Positions 53,158 to 61,546 of a stretch of 64,000 nt of DNA are shown here, piece after piece. Position numbers and translations under genes: made by a program. Each line of letters starts with the position of its first letter. Position 1 is the stretch's first letter. Source of the stretch: Cuneatibacter sp. NSJ-177 (GTDB lineage Bacteria > Bacillota > Clostridia > Lachnospirales > Lachnospiraceae); contig NZ_JALIFO010000002.1 of the NCBI RefSeq assembly GCF_022867805.1, positions 434,001-498,000 of the forward strand. Reading direction: 5' to 3'. The notes under the pieces were generated by a model. The model was not told the DNA's origin and searched no databases. It saw only the letters and a program-made list of their open reading frames with translations.

Positions 53158-54129
53158 TTAGTGTTCCGTCTTGGTCATCTTGGAGGAAACGCCGTATCCC
53201 AGGGCTTCCATCTGGCCGCCGTATTCTTCGGACATGATGTAGTCGAGAAATGCCTTGGTCACCGCGTCCGGCTCGCCTTTGGTGTACATATGTTCAAAGG
53301 TCCAAACCGGATAAGTTCCGTTATATGTGTTCTCAAGCGTAGGCTCCACACCGTCGATGGCGATGGTGGCAACACCGGGGTCGCCGACCAGGTAGGAAAG
53401 AGCCACGTAGCCGATCGCGCCCTTCGTGTCCTTTACATTCTGGAGCAGAACGCCGGAATCATCGGTCTCCATGGATACATTGGAGGCTTCCTTGTTGCCG
53501 TCGAGGGCATATTTCTGGAAAGTGGCGCGGGTTCCGGAGGATTCCGGACGCGTAATCAGGACAATTTCCTCGTCCGGTCCGCCGACCTCGCTCCAGTTTT
53601 TGATTGTTCCGGTAAAGATTCCGATCAGCTGCTCTTTGGTCAGGCTGGTCACGCCGCCGTCCTTGACATCCGGATTGACAATGGGGGCCATGGTAATCAC
53701 GCAGACCGGATGATCCACCAGATCCGTGCACTGGGCCGCGTCCAGTTTTTCTTCGGCCGTCACATCGGAGTTCCCGATGTTGACGGTGCCCTCGGCCACC
53801 TGCTTTAATCCCTCGCCGGATCCGCCGGCATCGATGGTGATGGAAACGTCCGGATATTTTTGATTGAAGGCCTCCGCCGCGTCATCTGCGAGAGGTTTTA
53901 AGGCGGAAGAGCCTGCCGCTGTGATCGTTCCGCTCAAATCAGCGCCCGCCTGGTTCGCGGTGGTATTTGCCGCGCCGGTCGATGCCCCGGCTGTCGTGGA
54001 TCCGGCCGCCGTGGTTTTTGCCGCCGTGGTTTTTGCCGTCGTTGTGGTCTGTTCATTGGTGCCGCATCCCGCCAGAGCGGAAGCCGCCATCAGTGCGCTC
54101 ATTAAAATTGCTGCTGTCTTTCTTTTCAT
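53158..54129 (-). CDS. pstS: Phosphate-binding lipoprotein PstS
   Basis: 323 aa from the ATG at 54129 (GAGGAG ahead). Signal peptide and lipobox 'SALAGCG', then a Thr/Ala-rich linker of about 35 residues, then the phosphate-binding fold with 'TAAGSSALKPLADDA', 'DAGGSGEG' and 'RPESSGTRATFQ' contributing ligand residues. First gene of the operon. Confidence 0.95.
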   Translation of the reverse strand: MKRKTAAILMSALMAASALAGCGTNEQTTTTAKTTAAKTTAAGSTTAGASTGAANTTANQAGADLSGTITAAGSSALKPLADDAAEAFNQKYPDVSITIDAGGSGEGLKQVAEGTVNIGNSDVTAEEKLDAAQCTDLVDHPVCVITMAPIVNPDVKDGGVTSLTKEQLIGIFTGTIKNWSEVGGPDEEIVLITRPESSGTRATFQKYALDGNKEASNVSMETDDSGVLLQNVKDTKGAIGYVALSYLVGDPGVATIAIDGVEPTLENTYNGTYPVWTFEHMYTKGEPDAVTKAFLDYIMSEEYGGQMEALGYGVSSKMTKTEH

Positions 54130-54165
54130 AACACATTCTCCTCTTTTCTTTTTCAACTTTTTCTC

Positions 54166-54200
54166 TTTTACAAGACGCATTTTAGCAAGGTCTTGTAAAA
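54166..54200. promoter_or_regulatory. Inverted repeat upstream of pstS, possible operator
   Basis: TTTTACAAGAC (54166-54176) and GTCTTGTAAAA (54190-54200) form a perfect 11-bp inverted repeat with a 13-base spacer, within the pstS promoter region. It could be a phosphate-responsive or other regulator site. Confidence 0.55.
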
Positions 54201-54228
54201 ATCAGAGGATGGTTATGTTAGATTTATG

Positions 54229-54265
54229 TAAAAAAACGCAGGATTTATCCTCGATAAATCCTGCG
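54229..54265 (-). terminator. Terminator of the trmL operon
   Basis: Stem CGCAGGATTTAT (54237-54248) with ATAAATCCTGCG (54254-54265), followed on the minus strand by seven T. Confidence 0.9.
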
Positions 54266-54364
54266 AAAAATTAAAATCGTTCTCTTCTCTTCTAATCCGC
54301 CGGGAAAAATCCGTTCCCAGTCCCAAAAGATCCGGCTTCTCCCCTTTCGCACCGCCCGCTTTTC

Positions 54365-54853
54365 TTACCAATGCAGCCGGTGCAGCTTCCCTTCTCTCTG
54401 CATCCCTGCGAAGTTCTGCTGCCGCAACGCTTCATAGAGCACAATCGCCACTGAATTAGAGAGGTTCAAAGACCGGATTTCCTCATTCATCGGAATCCGA
54501 ATCGCCGTCTCCTTATAATTTACCAGGATCTCTTCCGGTATCCCTGCGCTCTCTTTGCCGAACATCAAGAAGCAGTCCGGCTCGTACTCCACCTCGGTGT
54601 AGACCTGCTCCGCCTTGGTGGTCGCCATATAAATCTTCGCGCCGGGATTTTTCTCCAAGAAATCTTCAAAGTTGTCATAAACCGTGACGTCCAGTTCCTT
54701 CCAGTAATCGAGCCCCGCCCGCTTTAAGCTTTTTTCATCCAGACGGAACCCCAGCGGACAGATCAGGTGAAGCCTGGTCCCGGTCGCCGTGCAGGTACGC
54801 CCGATATTTCCGGTATTGGCCGGCATTTCCGGCTGGTGCAATACGACGTTCAT
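54365..54853 (-). CDS. trmL: tRNA (cytidine/uridine-34-2'-O)-methyltransferase TrmL
   Basis: 162 aa SPOUT-fold enzyme that methylates the wobble ribose of tRNA-Leu. Motifs: 'PANTGNIGRTC' near residue 11, 'MFGKESAGIPEE' near 97, and the knot 'IPMNEEIRSLNLSNSVAIVL' (about 118-137). The ATG overlaps the aminotransferase stop by four bases (ATGA). Last gene of the operon. Confidence 0.95.
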   Translation of the reverse strand: MNVVLHQPEMPANTGNIGRTCTATGTRLHLICPLGFRLDEKSLKRAGLDYWKELDVTVYDNFEDFLEKNPGAKIYMATTKAEQVYTEVEYEPDCFLMFGKESAGIPEEILVNYKETAIRIPMNEEIRSLNLSNSVAIVLYEALRQQNFAGMQREGKLHRLHW

Positions 54854-56025
54854 GCCTGCTGCTCCTGATCCAGCCGCTTCACGAAGCGCTCCAGCCGGTC
54901 CAAAGCTTCCCGGAGGCTGTCGAGGGAATAGGCGTAGGAGACCCGCAGGAATCCTTCACCGGACCCGCCGAACGCCGTCCCCGGCACAACGGCCACCTTC
55001 TCCTCTTTCAGGAACCGGTTGGCAAACTCTTCACTGGTCATCCCAAACCGCTTGATATTCGGGAAACAGTAAAAAGCGCCGTGGGGCTCAAAGCAGGGAA
55101 GGCCCATCTCCTCGAACCGGCGCAGCAGATACCTCCGGCGCTGGTCATAGGATTCCCGCATTTCCTCGATATCCCGATCCCCGTTCTTCATGGCCTCGAT
55201 GGCCGCATACTGGCTGTTGGTCGGCGCGCACATAATCGTATACTGATGAATCTTCGTCATCTGCTCGATTAGAAACGCAGGTCCTGCCGCATAGCCCAGC
55301 CGCCATCCGGTCATGGCATAGGCCTTGGAGAATCCGTTGATCACCAGCGTCCGCTCCCGCATCCCCGGCAGGGAAGCGATACTGGTGTGCTCCCCGTGAT
55401 AGGAAAGCTCCGAGTAAATCTCATCGGACAGCACAAAAACATCTTTCTCAATCAGGACATCCGTCAATGCTAAAAGCTCCTCCCGGTCCATCACAGCTCC
55501 GGTCGGGTTGTTGGGGAAGGGCAGGATCAAAACTTTCGTCTTCGGCGTGATGGCTGCCAGCAGTTCTTCCCTCGTCAGCTTAAATTGATTTTTCTCCTGC
55601 AGCTCGATCACCACCGGCTTGCCGTCGGCAAGTAAGGCGCAGGGCAGATAGGACACATAGCTGGGCTCCGGAATCAAAACCTCATCCCCAGGGTTCAGCA
55701 TGGCCCGCAGAGCCAGGTCGATGGCCTCGCTTCCGCCCACCGTGATCAAGACTTCCTTTGACGGATCATATCCCGTATGAATCCGCCGCTTCAAGTACCG
55801 GCCTATCTCCTCCCGAAGAGGCATCAGGCCGCTGTTGGACGTATAAAACGTGCGGCCTTTCTTCAAGGAATAGATCCCCTCTTCCCGGACATGCCAGGGC
55901 GTGTCAAAATCCGGTTCCCCGACGCCGAGGGAGATCGCGTCGGGCATCTCGCTGACGATATCAAAAAATTTCCTGATGCCGGACGGCGCAAGCTCAACAA
56001 CTTTATCCGCTAAAAAATTTCTCAT
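54850..56025 (-). CDS. PLP-dependent aminotransferase class I/II
   Basis: 391 aa, fold-type I. 'VGGSEAIDLALRAM' near residue 92, 'FPNNPTGAVMDREEL' near 170, catalytic Lys in 'NGFSKAYAMTGWRLGY' near 231. Resembles aromatic/aspartate-type aminotransferases of Gram-positives; substrate not determined. It overlaps the lrp gene upstream and trmL downstream by four bases each. Confidence 0.92.
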   Translation of the reverse strand: MRNFLADKVVELAPSGIRKFFDIVSEMPDAISLGVGEPDFDTPWHVREEGIYSLKKGRTFYTSNSGLMPLREEIGRYLKRRIHTGYDPSKEVLITVGGSEAIDLALRAMLNPGDEVLIPEPSYVSYLPCALLADGKPVVIELQEKNQFKLTREELLAAITPKTKVLILPFPNNPTGAVMDREELLALTDVLIEKDVFVLSDEIYSELSYHGEHTSIASLPGMRERTLVINGFSKAYAMTGWRLGYAAGPAFLIEQMTKIHQYTIMCAPTNSQYAAIEAMKNGDRDIEEMRESYDQRRRYLLRRFEEMGLPCFEPHGAFYCFPNIKRFGMTSEEFANRFLKEEKVAVVPGTAFGGSGEGFLRVSYAYSLDSLREALDRLERFVKRLDQEQQA

Positions 56026-56504
56026 GGCATTACCAACATCCTTTCATCCTTGGCTTCCTCGGCCAGCACGGTTCCGTGATCCTTATATTTCTTCAGCACA
56101 AAATGGGTGGAGGTGCTTAAGACCGCCTCCATGGGGCTCAGCTTATCCGCGACGAACTGGGCCACCTCCCGCATGGTTTTCCCTTCCAAGATCACCGTAA
56201 AATCAAAGGCTCCGGACATCAGATAGACTGCCTGAACCTCCGGATAGTTATAGATCTGCCCGGCAATGCTGTCGAAGCCCATTCCCCTCTGAGGGGTAAC
56301 CTTCACTTCGATCAGGGCGGTCACTTTATCGGTTCCGGTCTTGTCCCAGTTGATCAGCGTGTGGTAGCCGCCGATCACCTTTTCTTTTTCCATCGCCGCA
56401 ATCTCTGCCGAGACGGCCTCTTCGGTTTCCCCCAGTAGGATTGCCAGATCCCGCGCCGTGATCCGTGCGTTCTTTTCCAAAATCGTCAGAATTTTTTCTC
56501 TCAT
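56022..56504 (-). CDS. Lrp/AsnC-family transcriptional regulator
   Basis: 160 aa: winged helix at residues about 1-60 ('ITARDLAILLGETEEAVSAE') and a RAM ligand-binding domain ('VKVTPQRGMGFDSIAGQIYN'). AAGGAG precedes the ATG, which overlaps the upstream stop by four bases. Coupling to the aminotransferase suggests amino-acid-responsive control of that gene. Confidence 0.93.
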   Translation of the reverse strand: MREKILTILEKNARITARDLAILLGETEEAVSAEIAAMEKEKVIGGYHTLINWDKTGTDKVTALIEVKVTPQRGMGFDSIAGQIYNYPEVQAVYLMSGAFDFTVILEGKTMREVAQFVADKLSPMEAVLSTSTHFVLKKYKDHGTVLAEEAKDERMLVMP

Positions 56505-57061
56505 TGTTGCTCCTTTCCGGCTGTGGCCTGCCTGAGGCAGACAGCCTCATACCCCCTTGCCAAATCCTGCGTCCACAAATCAGACTCCGGATCCCAGCCG
56601 AACCGAACCAATTCGTCCGGCTGAGGCTTGGTCAGATACCGCGTCCCCTCCTCGCTTACGACGACGCGCCTCTTTCCCGGATCCGTGCGGCCGATCACAG
56701 TCCCCGGCAGCCAATTTCCATTTTCCGTTATATACAGCAGCCCGCCGGACAGCAGCCCATACGGTGTCACATCCAAAAGCTCGCAGATCTCAACGGTCTC
56801 CTGTTTCACAGGAATCCGTGAAAGCTCCACATAGAGCCCGGTCTCCGCCGCCTCTCCCAGCCGCCAGAGCGCGCCGAAAACGCCGCCCGGCCCGATGGGA
56901 ACCGCGGCCAAATAGCCGGTAACCGCGGCCGGTTTTTCCGGAACTAGTTTCGCCTGTTTTACAAAATACGCCGGAAAGCGCTGAAAAAGCTTTTCTTCAA
57001 AGCGGCCCGCCAAAAGCGCGCCGCCCAGATCTCCGGCCGATCCGGTCATCACGATATCCAT
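56501..57061 (-). CDS. AIR-synthase C-terminal (HypE/PurM-like) domain protein
   Basis: 186 aa. The sequence matches the C-terminal ATP-grasp-like half of HypE/PurM proteins: 'DIVMTGSAGDLGGALLA' at the start, 'GGVFGALWRLGEAAETGLYV' near residue 79, 'PYGLLSGGLLYI' near 118. The N-terminal AIRS domain is absent, so it is only half of a usual enzyme. Annotations of relatives as hydrogenase maturation factors are weakly based. It starts on the stop codon of a 37-aa membrane peptide (TAATG). Confidence 0.78.
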   Translation of the reverse strand: MDIVMTGSAGDLGGALLAGRFEEKLFQRFPAYFVKQAKLVPEKPAAVTGYLAAVPIGPGGVFGALWRLGEAAETGLYVELSRIPVKQETVEICELLDVTPYGLLSGGLLYITENGNWLPGTVIGRTDPGKRRVVVSEEGTRYLTKPQPDELVRFGWDPESDLWTQDLARGYEAVCLRQATAGKEQQ

Positions 57062-57174
57062 TAAAACAGGGTCAAAATACCGCTCAAAAGCGGCACCACC
57101 ATACAGAGCACCAGCAGGCCGACGATGACCCAGACAATCCCTCTTTTTGACTTCTTATCTTTAAAATTAAACAT
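57061..57174 (-). CDS. 37-aa single-helix membrane peptide
   Basis: A very short gene: ATG at 57174 behind AAGGAAG, a basic head (FKDKKSKRG), one hydrophobic helix (residues about 13-34) and a stop that shares one base with the next start (TAATG). Ribosome site and coupling argue that it is translated. It resembles DUF4044-like small membrane proteins in size and layout only. Confidence 0.65.
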   Translation of the reverse strand: MFNFKDKKSKRGIVWVIVGLLVLCMVVPLLSGILTLF

Positions 57175-57192
57175 AATTTCTTCCTTTCTGGC

Positions 57193-57825
57193 TCAGGCCT
57201 TTGCGGAAGGGCAGACGTCCTTCAGGAAGCAGTTTCCGCAGTCCGGTTTCCGCGCCGTGCAGATACTGCGGCCCAGCGTAATGATATGAATGTTATAAAG
57301 AATCCAGTGGTCCTTTGGAATGACCTCCATCAGATCAAACTCCACTTTCACCGGATCGTCCTCGCCGGTAAAACCCAGCTTTTTTGAGATCCGCTTCACA
57401 TGGGTATCCACCACGATACTAGGATCATTGTAAATATTGCCCCGGATCACATTGGCCGTCTTGCGGCCCACGCCGGCAAGCCCGGTCAGCTCCTCTAGGG
57501 TACCCGGCACTTCCCCGCCGTATTTCTCCACCAAATCCTTCGCGCAGGAAATGATGTTCTTCGCTTTATTATGGTAAAACCCGGTGGAGTGGATATCCTG
57601 TTCCAGCTCCGCCAGATCTGCATTTGCAAATTTCTCCAGCGTGTCGTATTTCCGAAATAAATCCTTTGTCACGATGTTTACTCGGGCATCGGTGCATTGG
57701 GCGCTCAGCATCACGGCAATTAAAAGCTGCCAGGGTGTCTCATAATTCAGATAACAGCGGTATTCCATCCCATACTCGGCGTCCATACGCCGCAGGACCT
57801 CCGCCACCCGTTCTTTCGTGGTCAT
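57193..57825 (-). CDS. nth: Endonuclease III
   Basis: 210 aa DNA glycosylase/AP lyase of base-excision repair. Helix-hairpin-helix 'LAGVGRKTANVIRG' with the catalytic Lys near residue 120, catalytic Asp in 'VVDTHVKRIS' near 138, and the [4Fe-4S] cluster C189, C196, C199, C205. It begins three bases after the preceding GNAT gene. Confidence 0.97.
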   Translation of the reverse strand: MTTKERVAEVLRRMDAEYGMEYRCYLNYETPWQLLIAVMLSAQCTDARVNIVTKDLFRKYDTLEKFANADLAELEQDIHSTGFYHNKAKNIISCAKDLVEKYGGEVPGTLEELTGLAGVGRKTANVIRGNIYNDPSIVVDTHVKRISKKLGFTGEDDPVKVEFDLMEVIPKDHWILYNIHIITLGRSICTARKPDCGNCFLKDVCPSAKA

Positions 57826-57828
57826 GGC

Positions 57829-58104
57829 TTATGCTTCCAGATTTGCTGCCTTTTCCGGATGTTTTTCCATCCAGCCTTTGGCATAGCTGCAAGAAGTGCG
57901 CGTCTTCCATCCCTGTTCCTCGATCCGGGCGATGGCTGCAGCCATCAGCTTTCCGGCCACGCCCTGGCCTCTCAGCTTGTCGGACACAAAGGTATGATTC
58001 AAGTCCACCACGCCGGGCGCAACCTCCGGAAAATCGATTTCCGCCAACAGTTCGCCGTCTTCCGCCTCTGCATAAATGCGATGTGCCTCATAAATAAATT
58101 CCAT
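57829..58104 (-). CDS. Small YjdJ-type GNAT-like protein
   Basis: 91 aa from the ATG at 58104 (AAAGGAG ahead). Minimal acetyl-CoA-binding GNAT fold: 'VVDLNHTFVSDKLRGQGVAG' and 'TSCSYAKGWMEKHPE', the pattern of the short Acetyltransf_CG family. Substrate unknown. Probable first gene of the run that continues with nth. Confidence 0.87.
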   Translation of the reverse strand: MEFIYEAHRIYAEAEDGELLAEIDFPEVAPGVVDLNHTFVSDKLRGQGVAGKLMAAAIARIEEQGWKTRTSCSYAKGWMEKHPEKAANLEA

Positions 58105-58207
58105 GATTCGCTCCTTTCCTTCGCGCCGCCCCTCTGGGCAGGCCAACTTTTCCGCCGCTTCCGGGCGGGTCCGCGATTGCTCCGCAATCCTGCGATTTTC
58201 CGGTCCG

Positions 58208-59884
58208 TCAGTCCAATGGGCAGGACAGAATTTTCGCATTATTCGTCAAGGGGCTGCGGCGCCGGTAATCAAATATCAGCAGCCGCGTCTCCCCGGTTTC
58301 CGTATGAAAAACTTCCGTATGAACCGCCCGCGCCAGCTCCTTGGCCCCGCAGTCTTCATAGTGGGGAAGCAGTTTATGGGTCTCCGCCTCCCTGGCAAGA
58401 AAACGTCTGATCCGATCCCGATAAGGGGACAGGTCCCTGCCAAAGGACGGACGGCTTTTCAAATTTTCCCTGGCATAGCAATCCACCAACAGACGCATCC
58501 GGAACCCTTCTTCTCTCTCCGGCGCGGCCGTGCGGAAAAACTCCAACAGGATTTCATATTTCCGGATGCGGGACGGCTGTAAAACAAAGAGTCCGTGTTC
58601 CCGGTAATATCCGGCCAAGGCTTCATACATGGCGAAAGGGCCGGCAAACTGGCCTTCCAGTTCCTCCAACGAATAAGAAAACTGGCCGCTGTTGTAATAA
58701 AGTTCCAGGACTTCTTCGATTTCTTTCAGGCGAAGAACCTCCTCGCAGGAGAGCCAGTTGGTCATAAGGACCTCATAGGGTGGTTTTCTCGTGGCCAGAA
58801 TCCCATATTCCGCCGCCTTTTCCTCCATGTAAGAGCCTTTCAGCACTTTCAGAAAGCCCAGCTGCAGCTGTTCCGGCCGCAGGGCATACACTTCGTCAAA
58901 AGACCGGCCGAAGCTTTGATAATCCTCATAGGGAAGACCTGCGATTAAATCCAGATGCTGATGGATATTCCCCCAGGAATTGATCTCGCGGACCAGGGCA
59001 GCGACCTTGGAAAAATCCATCTGACGCCGGATCTCTTTCAGTGTGCGCGGATTCGTGGACTGAACGCCAATCTCCAGCTGTACGGCTCCCGGCCGCATTT
59101 CCTTTAAGACCGCCATCATCTCAGAATCCAGCAGATCCGCCGCGATTTCAAAATGAAAATTGGTCACGCCGTTGTCATGATCCCGCAAAAAACGCCAGAT
59201 GGCCAGCGCATGATCCTTCCGGCAATTAAAGGTCCGGTCGATAAACTTCACCTGGGGCGCCTTCCGGTCCAGGAAAAAGGACAGCTCTTTCTCTACCTGA
59301 GCCAGGCTGCGGAAATCCATCCCCCGCTCGATCGAAGACAGGCAGTAGCTGCACGAAAACGGACAGCCCCTGCTGCTCTCATAATAAATGATCCGGTTTT
59401 CAAAACCGTCCGCGTCCGAATACCAAAAGGGGATTTCCGACAAGGGGATCACTCCGTACTCCCCGCTTCGAAGGATCCGTACAGGCGGCGCGGAACGTCC
59501 CGCCCGGTAGCGGTTTGAAAGCCAGGCAAAAACCGCCTCCCCTGGGCCTGTCATCACGCCGGTGACCGGCAATCTTTCGAGAACCTTCTCCGCATCGTAG
59601 CTGACCTCCGGCCCTCCCAGCCAGATATCCGTCTCCGGAAGCATCCGCTTCAGGTCAAAAATCAGCTCCTCCACATAGGGCATATTCCAAATGTAGCAGG
59701 AAAAGGCCAGCACATCCGGATGGCGGCGGTACAGGTCCCCTCTTACCTCGGATATCGGATGATTGATTGTATATTCCGCGATTTCCACCGATTCCGCCGC
59801 GGCTCCCGCACAGGCTTTTAGGCTGTGCACCGCCGGATTGGAGTGGATATACTTCGCATTGATAGCAGCCAGCAAAATTTTCAT
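58208..59884 (-). CDS. B12-binding radical SAM protein (DUF4080 type)
   Basis: 558 aa from the ATG at 59884, the start of the usual N-terminus 'MKILLAAINAKYIHSN'. A cobalamin-binding-like Rossmann domain (about residues 1-140), then a radical SAM barrel with the CxxxCxxC motif in 'SRGCPFSCSYCLSS' near 176, then a C-terminal DUF4080 region. The reaction is unknown. Its promoter ends seven bases before the start codon. Confidence 0.92.
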   Translation of the reverse strand: MKILLAAINAKYIHSNPAVHSLKACAGAAAESVEIAEYTINHPISEVRGDLYRRHPDVLAFSCYIWNMPYVEELIFDLKRMLPETDIWLGGPEVSYDAEKVLERLPVTGVMTGPGEAVFAWLSNRYRAGRSAPPVRILRSGEYGVIPLSEIPFWYSDADGFENRIIYYESSRGCPFSCSYCLSSIERGMDFRSLAQVEKELSFFLDRKAPQVKFIDRTFNCRKDHALAIWRFLRDHDNGVTNFHFEIAADLLDSEMMAVLKEMRPGAVQLEIGVQSTNPRTLKEIRRQMDFSKVAALVREINSWGNIHQHLDLIAGLPYEDYQSFGRSFDEVYALRPEQLQLGFLKVLKGSYMEEKAAEYGILATRKPPYEVLMTNWLSCEEVLRLKEIEEVLELYYNSGQFSYSLEELEGQFAGPFAMYEALAGYYREHGLFVLQPSRIRKYEILLEFFRTAAPEREEGFRMRLLVDCYARENLKSRPSFGRDLSPYRDRIRRFLAREAETHKLLPHYEDCGAKELARAVHTEVFHTETGETRLLIFDYRRRSPLTNNAKILSCPLD

Positions 59885-59891
59885 GTGTCCT

Positions 59892-59920
59892 ATTATATAG
59901 CTTTTGCGAAAAGAAGGCAA
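59892..59920 (-). promoter_or_regulatory. Promoter of the radical SAM gene, near-leaderless
   Basis: On the minus strand TTGCCT (59915-59920) and TATAAT (59892-59897) with a 17-base spacer. Only seven bases separate the -10 from the ATG at 59884. Confidence 0.75.
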
Positions 59921-59929
59921 GTCTTTCCC

Positions 59930-59958
59930 TTGTGGGAAAAAAACTCCGATGCTATAAT
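59930..59958 (+). promoter_or_regulatory. Promoter of the CYTH gene
   Basis: TTGTGG (59930-59935) and TATAAT (59953-59958), 17-base spacer, divergent from the radical SAM promoter; 60 bases before the CYTH start. Confidence 0.75.
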
Positions 59959-60018
59959 ACATACGCCGGCGGTCCGAAAAATCGTCATGACCGTCCAGGA
60001 TGGAAGGAATGGATCAAT

Positions 60019-60525
60019 ATGGAAATTGAAAGAAAGTTTCTGGTCAAAGAAATGCCGGAACAGTTAGAACAGTATGAGCGCCTCTCCTTAGAGCAGGCTT
60101 ACCTGTGCACCTCCCCGGTGGTCCGGGTGCGCCGTCAGAACGATGATTATTATCTGACCTATAAAGGCCGCGGAAAAATGATTCGGGAAGAATATAATTT
60201 GCCCTTGAATCGGGATGCCTATGAACATCTTCTGGAAAAGGCGGATGGAAATAAGATCACAAAAAAGCGGGTGAAAATTCCTCTCGCCCCCTATGTGGTG
60301 GAACTGGACCTTTTCGAGGGAATCCTTGCGGGACTCGTCATCGCAGAAGTTGAATTTCCCACGAAAGAGGAGGCCCTCACCTTTCTCCCGCCTTCCTGGC
60401 TCGGAGAGGACGTCACCGCCGACCACCGGTTCCACAACAGCTTTCTGAGCGGGATCCAAAGCGCCGAAGAGGCGGCCGGGATTTTTGGGCCGCAGTTTCC
60501 CTCAGCGTCCCTTCAGACACTTTAA
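60019..60525 (+). CDS. CYTH-domain triphosphate tunnel protein
   Basis: 168 aa. Starts with the signature 'MEIERKFLV' (ExExK), followed by alternating charged strands ('VVRVRRQNDDYYLTYKGRG', 'VELDLFEG', 'IAEVEFP') that line the tunnel. Members hydrolyse inorganic or organic triphosphates or make cAMP; bacterial stand-alone forms are usually tripolyphosphatases. Start chosen at 60019 by homology; AAGGAA lies upstream. Confidence 0.9.
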   Translation: MEIERKFLVKEMPEQLEQYERLSLEQAYLCTSPVVRVRRQNDDYYLTYKGRGKMIREEYNLPLNRDAYEHLLEKADGNKITKKRVKIPLAPYVVELDLFEGILAGLVIAEVEFPTKEEALTFLPPSWLGEDVTADHRFHNSFLSGIQSAEEAAGIFGPQFPSASLQTL

Positions 60526-60544
60526 AATCGCCAGAGCCGTATAC

Positions 60545-60587
60545 AAAAAAGGCCCGGCACCGTCACGTGCCAGGCCTTTTCTTTTTA
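60545..60587. terminator. Bidirectional terminator after the CYTH gene
   Basis: AAAAAAGGCCCGGCAC (60545-60560) pairs with GTGCCAGGCCTTTT (60567-60580), with T-rich tracts on both strands. It overlaps the end of the converging M23-like gene. Confidence 0.85.
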
Positions 60588-61358
60588 TTCGTGCATATAA
60601 TCCAGAGGATCCACGGGCGTCCCGTCTTTGGTCATGCCAAAGTATAAGTTACAGCCCTCCACCACATAATATTTGGTGGGAGTGTCCAGAGAAGCCATGA
60701 CCTCTCCGGCCTCGACGGTATCGCCGGTGGAGACATCGACGGTTTTCAGCTGGCCGTAGGTCGCTTCATAGCCGCCGCCCATATCCAGGACAATATAGTT
60801 GCCAATCTCTTCGTTGTTGTTGATCTCTTTTACCACGCCGGACGCAGCCGCCGTAACCTCCATGTCGGGCTCTCCCTGAATCAGGATGGCCGGACTGACC
60901 TTATAGGTTTCCAAAGTCGGATAGAACACGGTGGTGTCCATGCTGAACTCCCGTAGGATTTCGCCCTCGATGGGCCATTTCAGCGAATCTTCCTCGGAAA
61001 ATACCGGAGCAGCCACTTCTTTTTCTGTGGTCTCTTCGGTTTCCGGCTCGGTCTGCTTTTCCGTTTCCGGCTCCGCCTCCGTCGTCTCTTCCTTGGTCGG
61101 GCGAGCCGCTACCGGCTCCTCGGCGTCGGTAGCCTGAGTCTGCGGGACCGTAGGTGCGGACTGGGTCTGCGGAACTTCGCTCGTGCCGTACACGACCTGT
61201 TCCGGAGATTCATCCATAGGCAGGTACTGATTTTCCTTATTCTCATCGGAACCCTTGCTGAGCAGCATCGCGCCGGTGGCCGCGATACCAACAGCTAAGA
61301 GCCCCACCGCCAGAGAATAAAACAAACGTCCATTGAAAAATCTTTTGAATTTATTCAC
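60585..61358 (-). CDS. M23/LytM-fold membrane protein lacking zinc ligands
   Basis: 257 aa: membrane helix (about residues 12-34), a Thr/Glu/Pro-rich linker of about 80 residues, then a LytM fold (about 130-255). Active M23 peptidases use HxxxD and HxH; the matching positions read 'SPAILI', 'YGQL' and 'GCNLYFGM', with all His and the Asp replaced. It resembles SpoIIQ-type pseudopeptidases that form a structural channel with SpoIIIA proteins during sporulation, but that identity is not shown by context here. Confidence 0.83.
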   Translation of the reverse strand: MNKFKRFFNGRLFYSLAVGLLAVGIAATGAMLLSKGSDENKENQYLPMDESPEQVVYGTSEVPQTQSAPTVPQTQATDAEEPVAARPTKEETTEAEPETEKQTEPETEETTEKEVAAPVFSEEDSLKWPIEGEILREFSMDTTVFYPTLETYKVSPAILIQGEPDMEVTAAASGVVKEINNNEEIGNYIVLDMGGGYEATYGQLKTVDVSTGDTVEAGEVMASLDTPTKYYVVEGCNLYFGMTKDGTPVDPLDYMHE

Positions 61359-61522
61359 GTCGTCACCCCTATCTTTACTTCTTGTTTTTACTGTTCACAA
61401 GTTGATAGGGATAGTGTTGACATGTTACGGAAATGTTATTCATTTCCCGTTCGACTTTTCCTTTGTTTCCATCCAACCCCTGCCGGCTCGCAAGAACGCG
61501 GCGCTGCCCGGAATCAGAAAAC

Positions 61523-61539
61523 GGGCGGAAGCTCCGCCC
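61523..61539 (-). terminator. Possible terminator of glgP
   Basis: GGGCGG/CCGCCC hairpin directly after the glgP stop; the following minus-strand tract GTTTTCTG is only moderately T-rich. Confidence 0.5.
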
Positions 61540-61546
61540 ATCTCTG

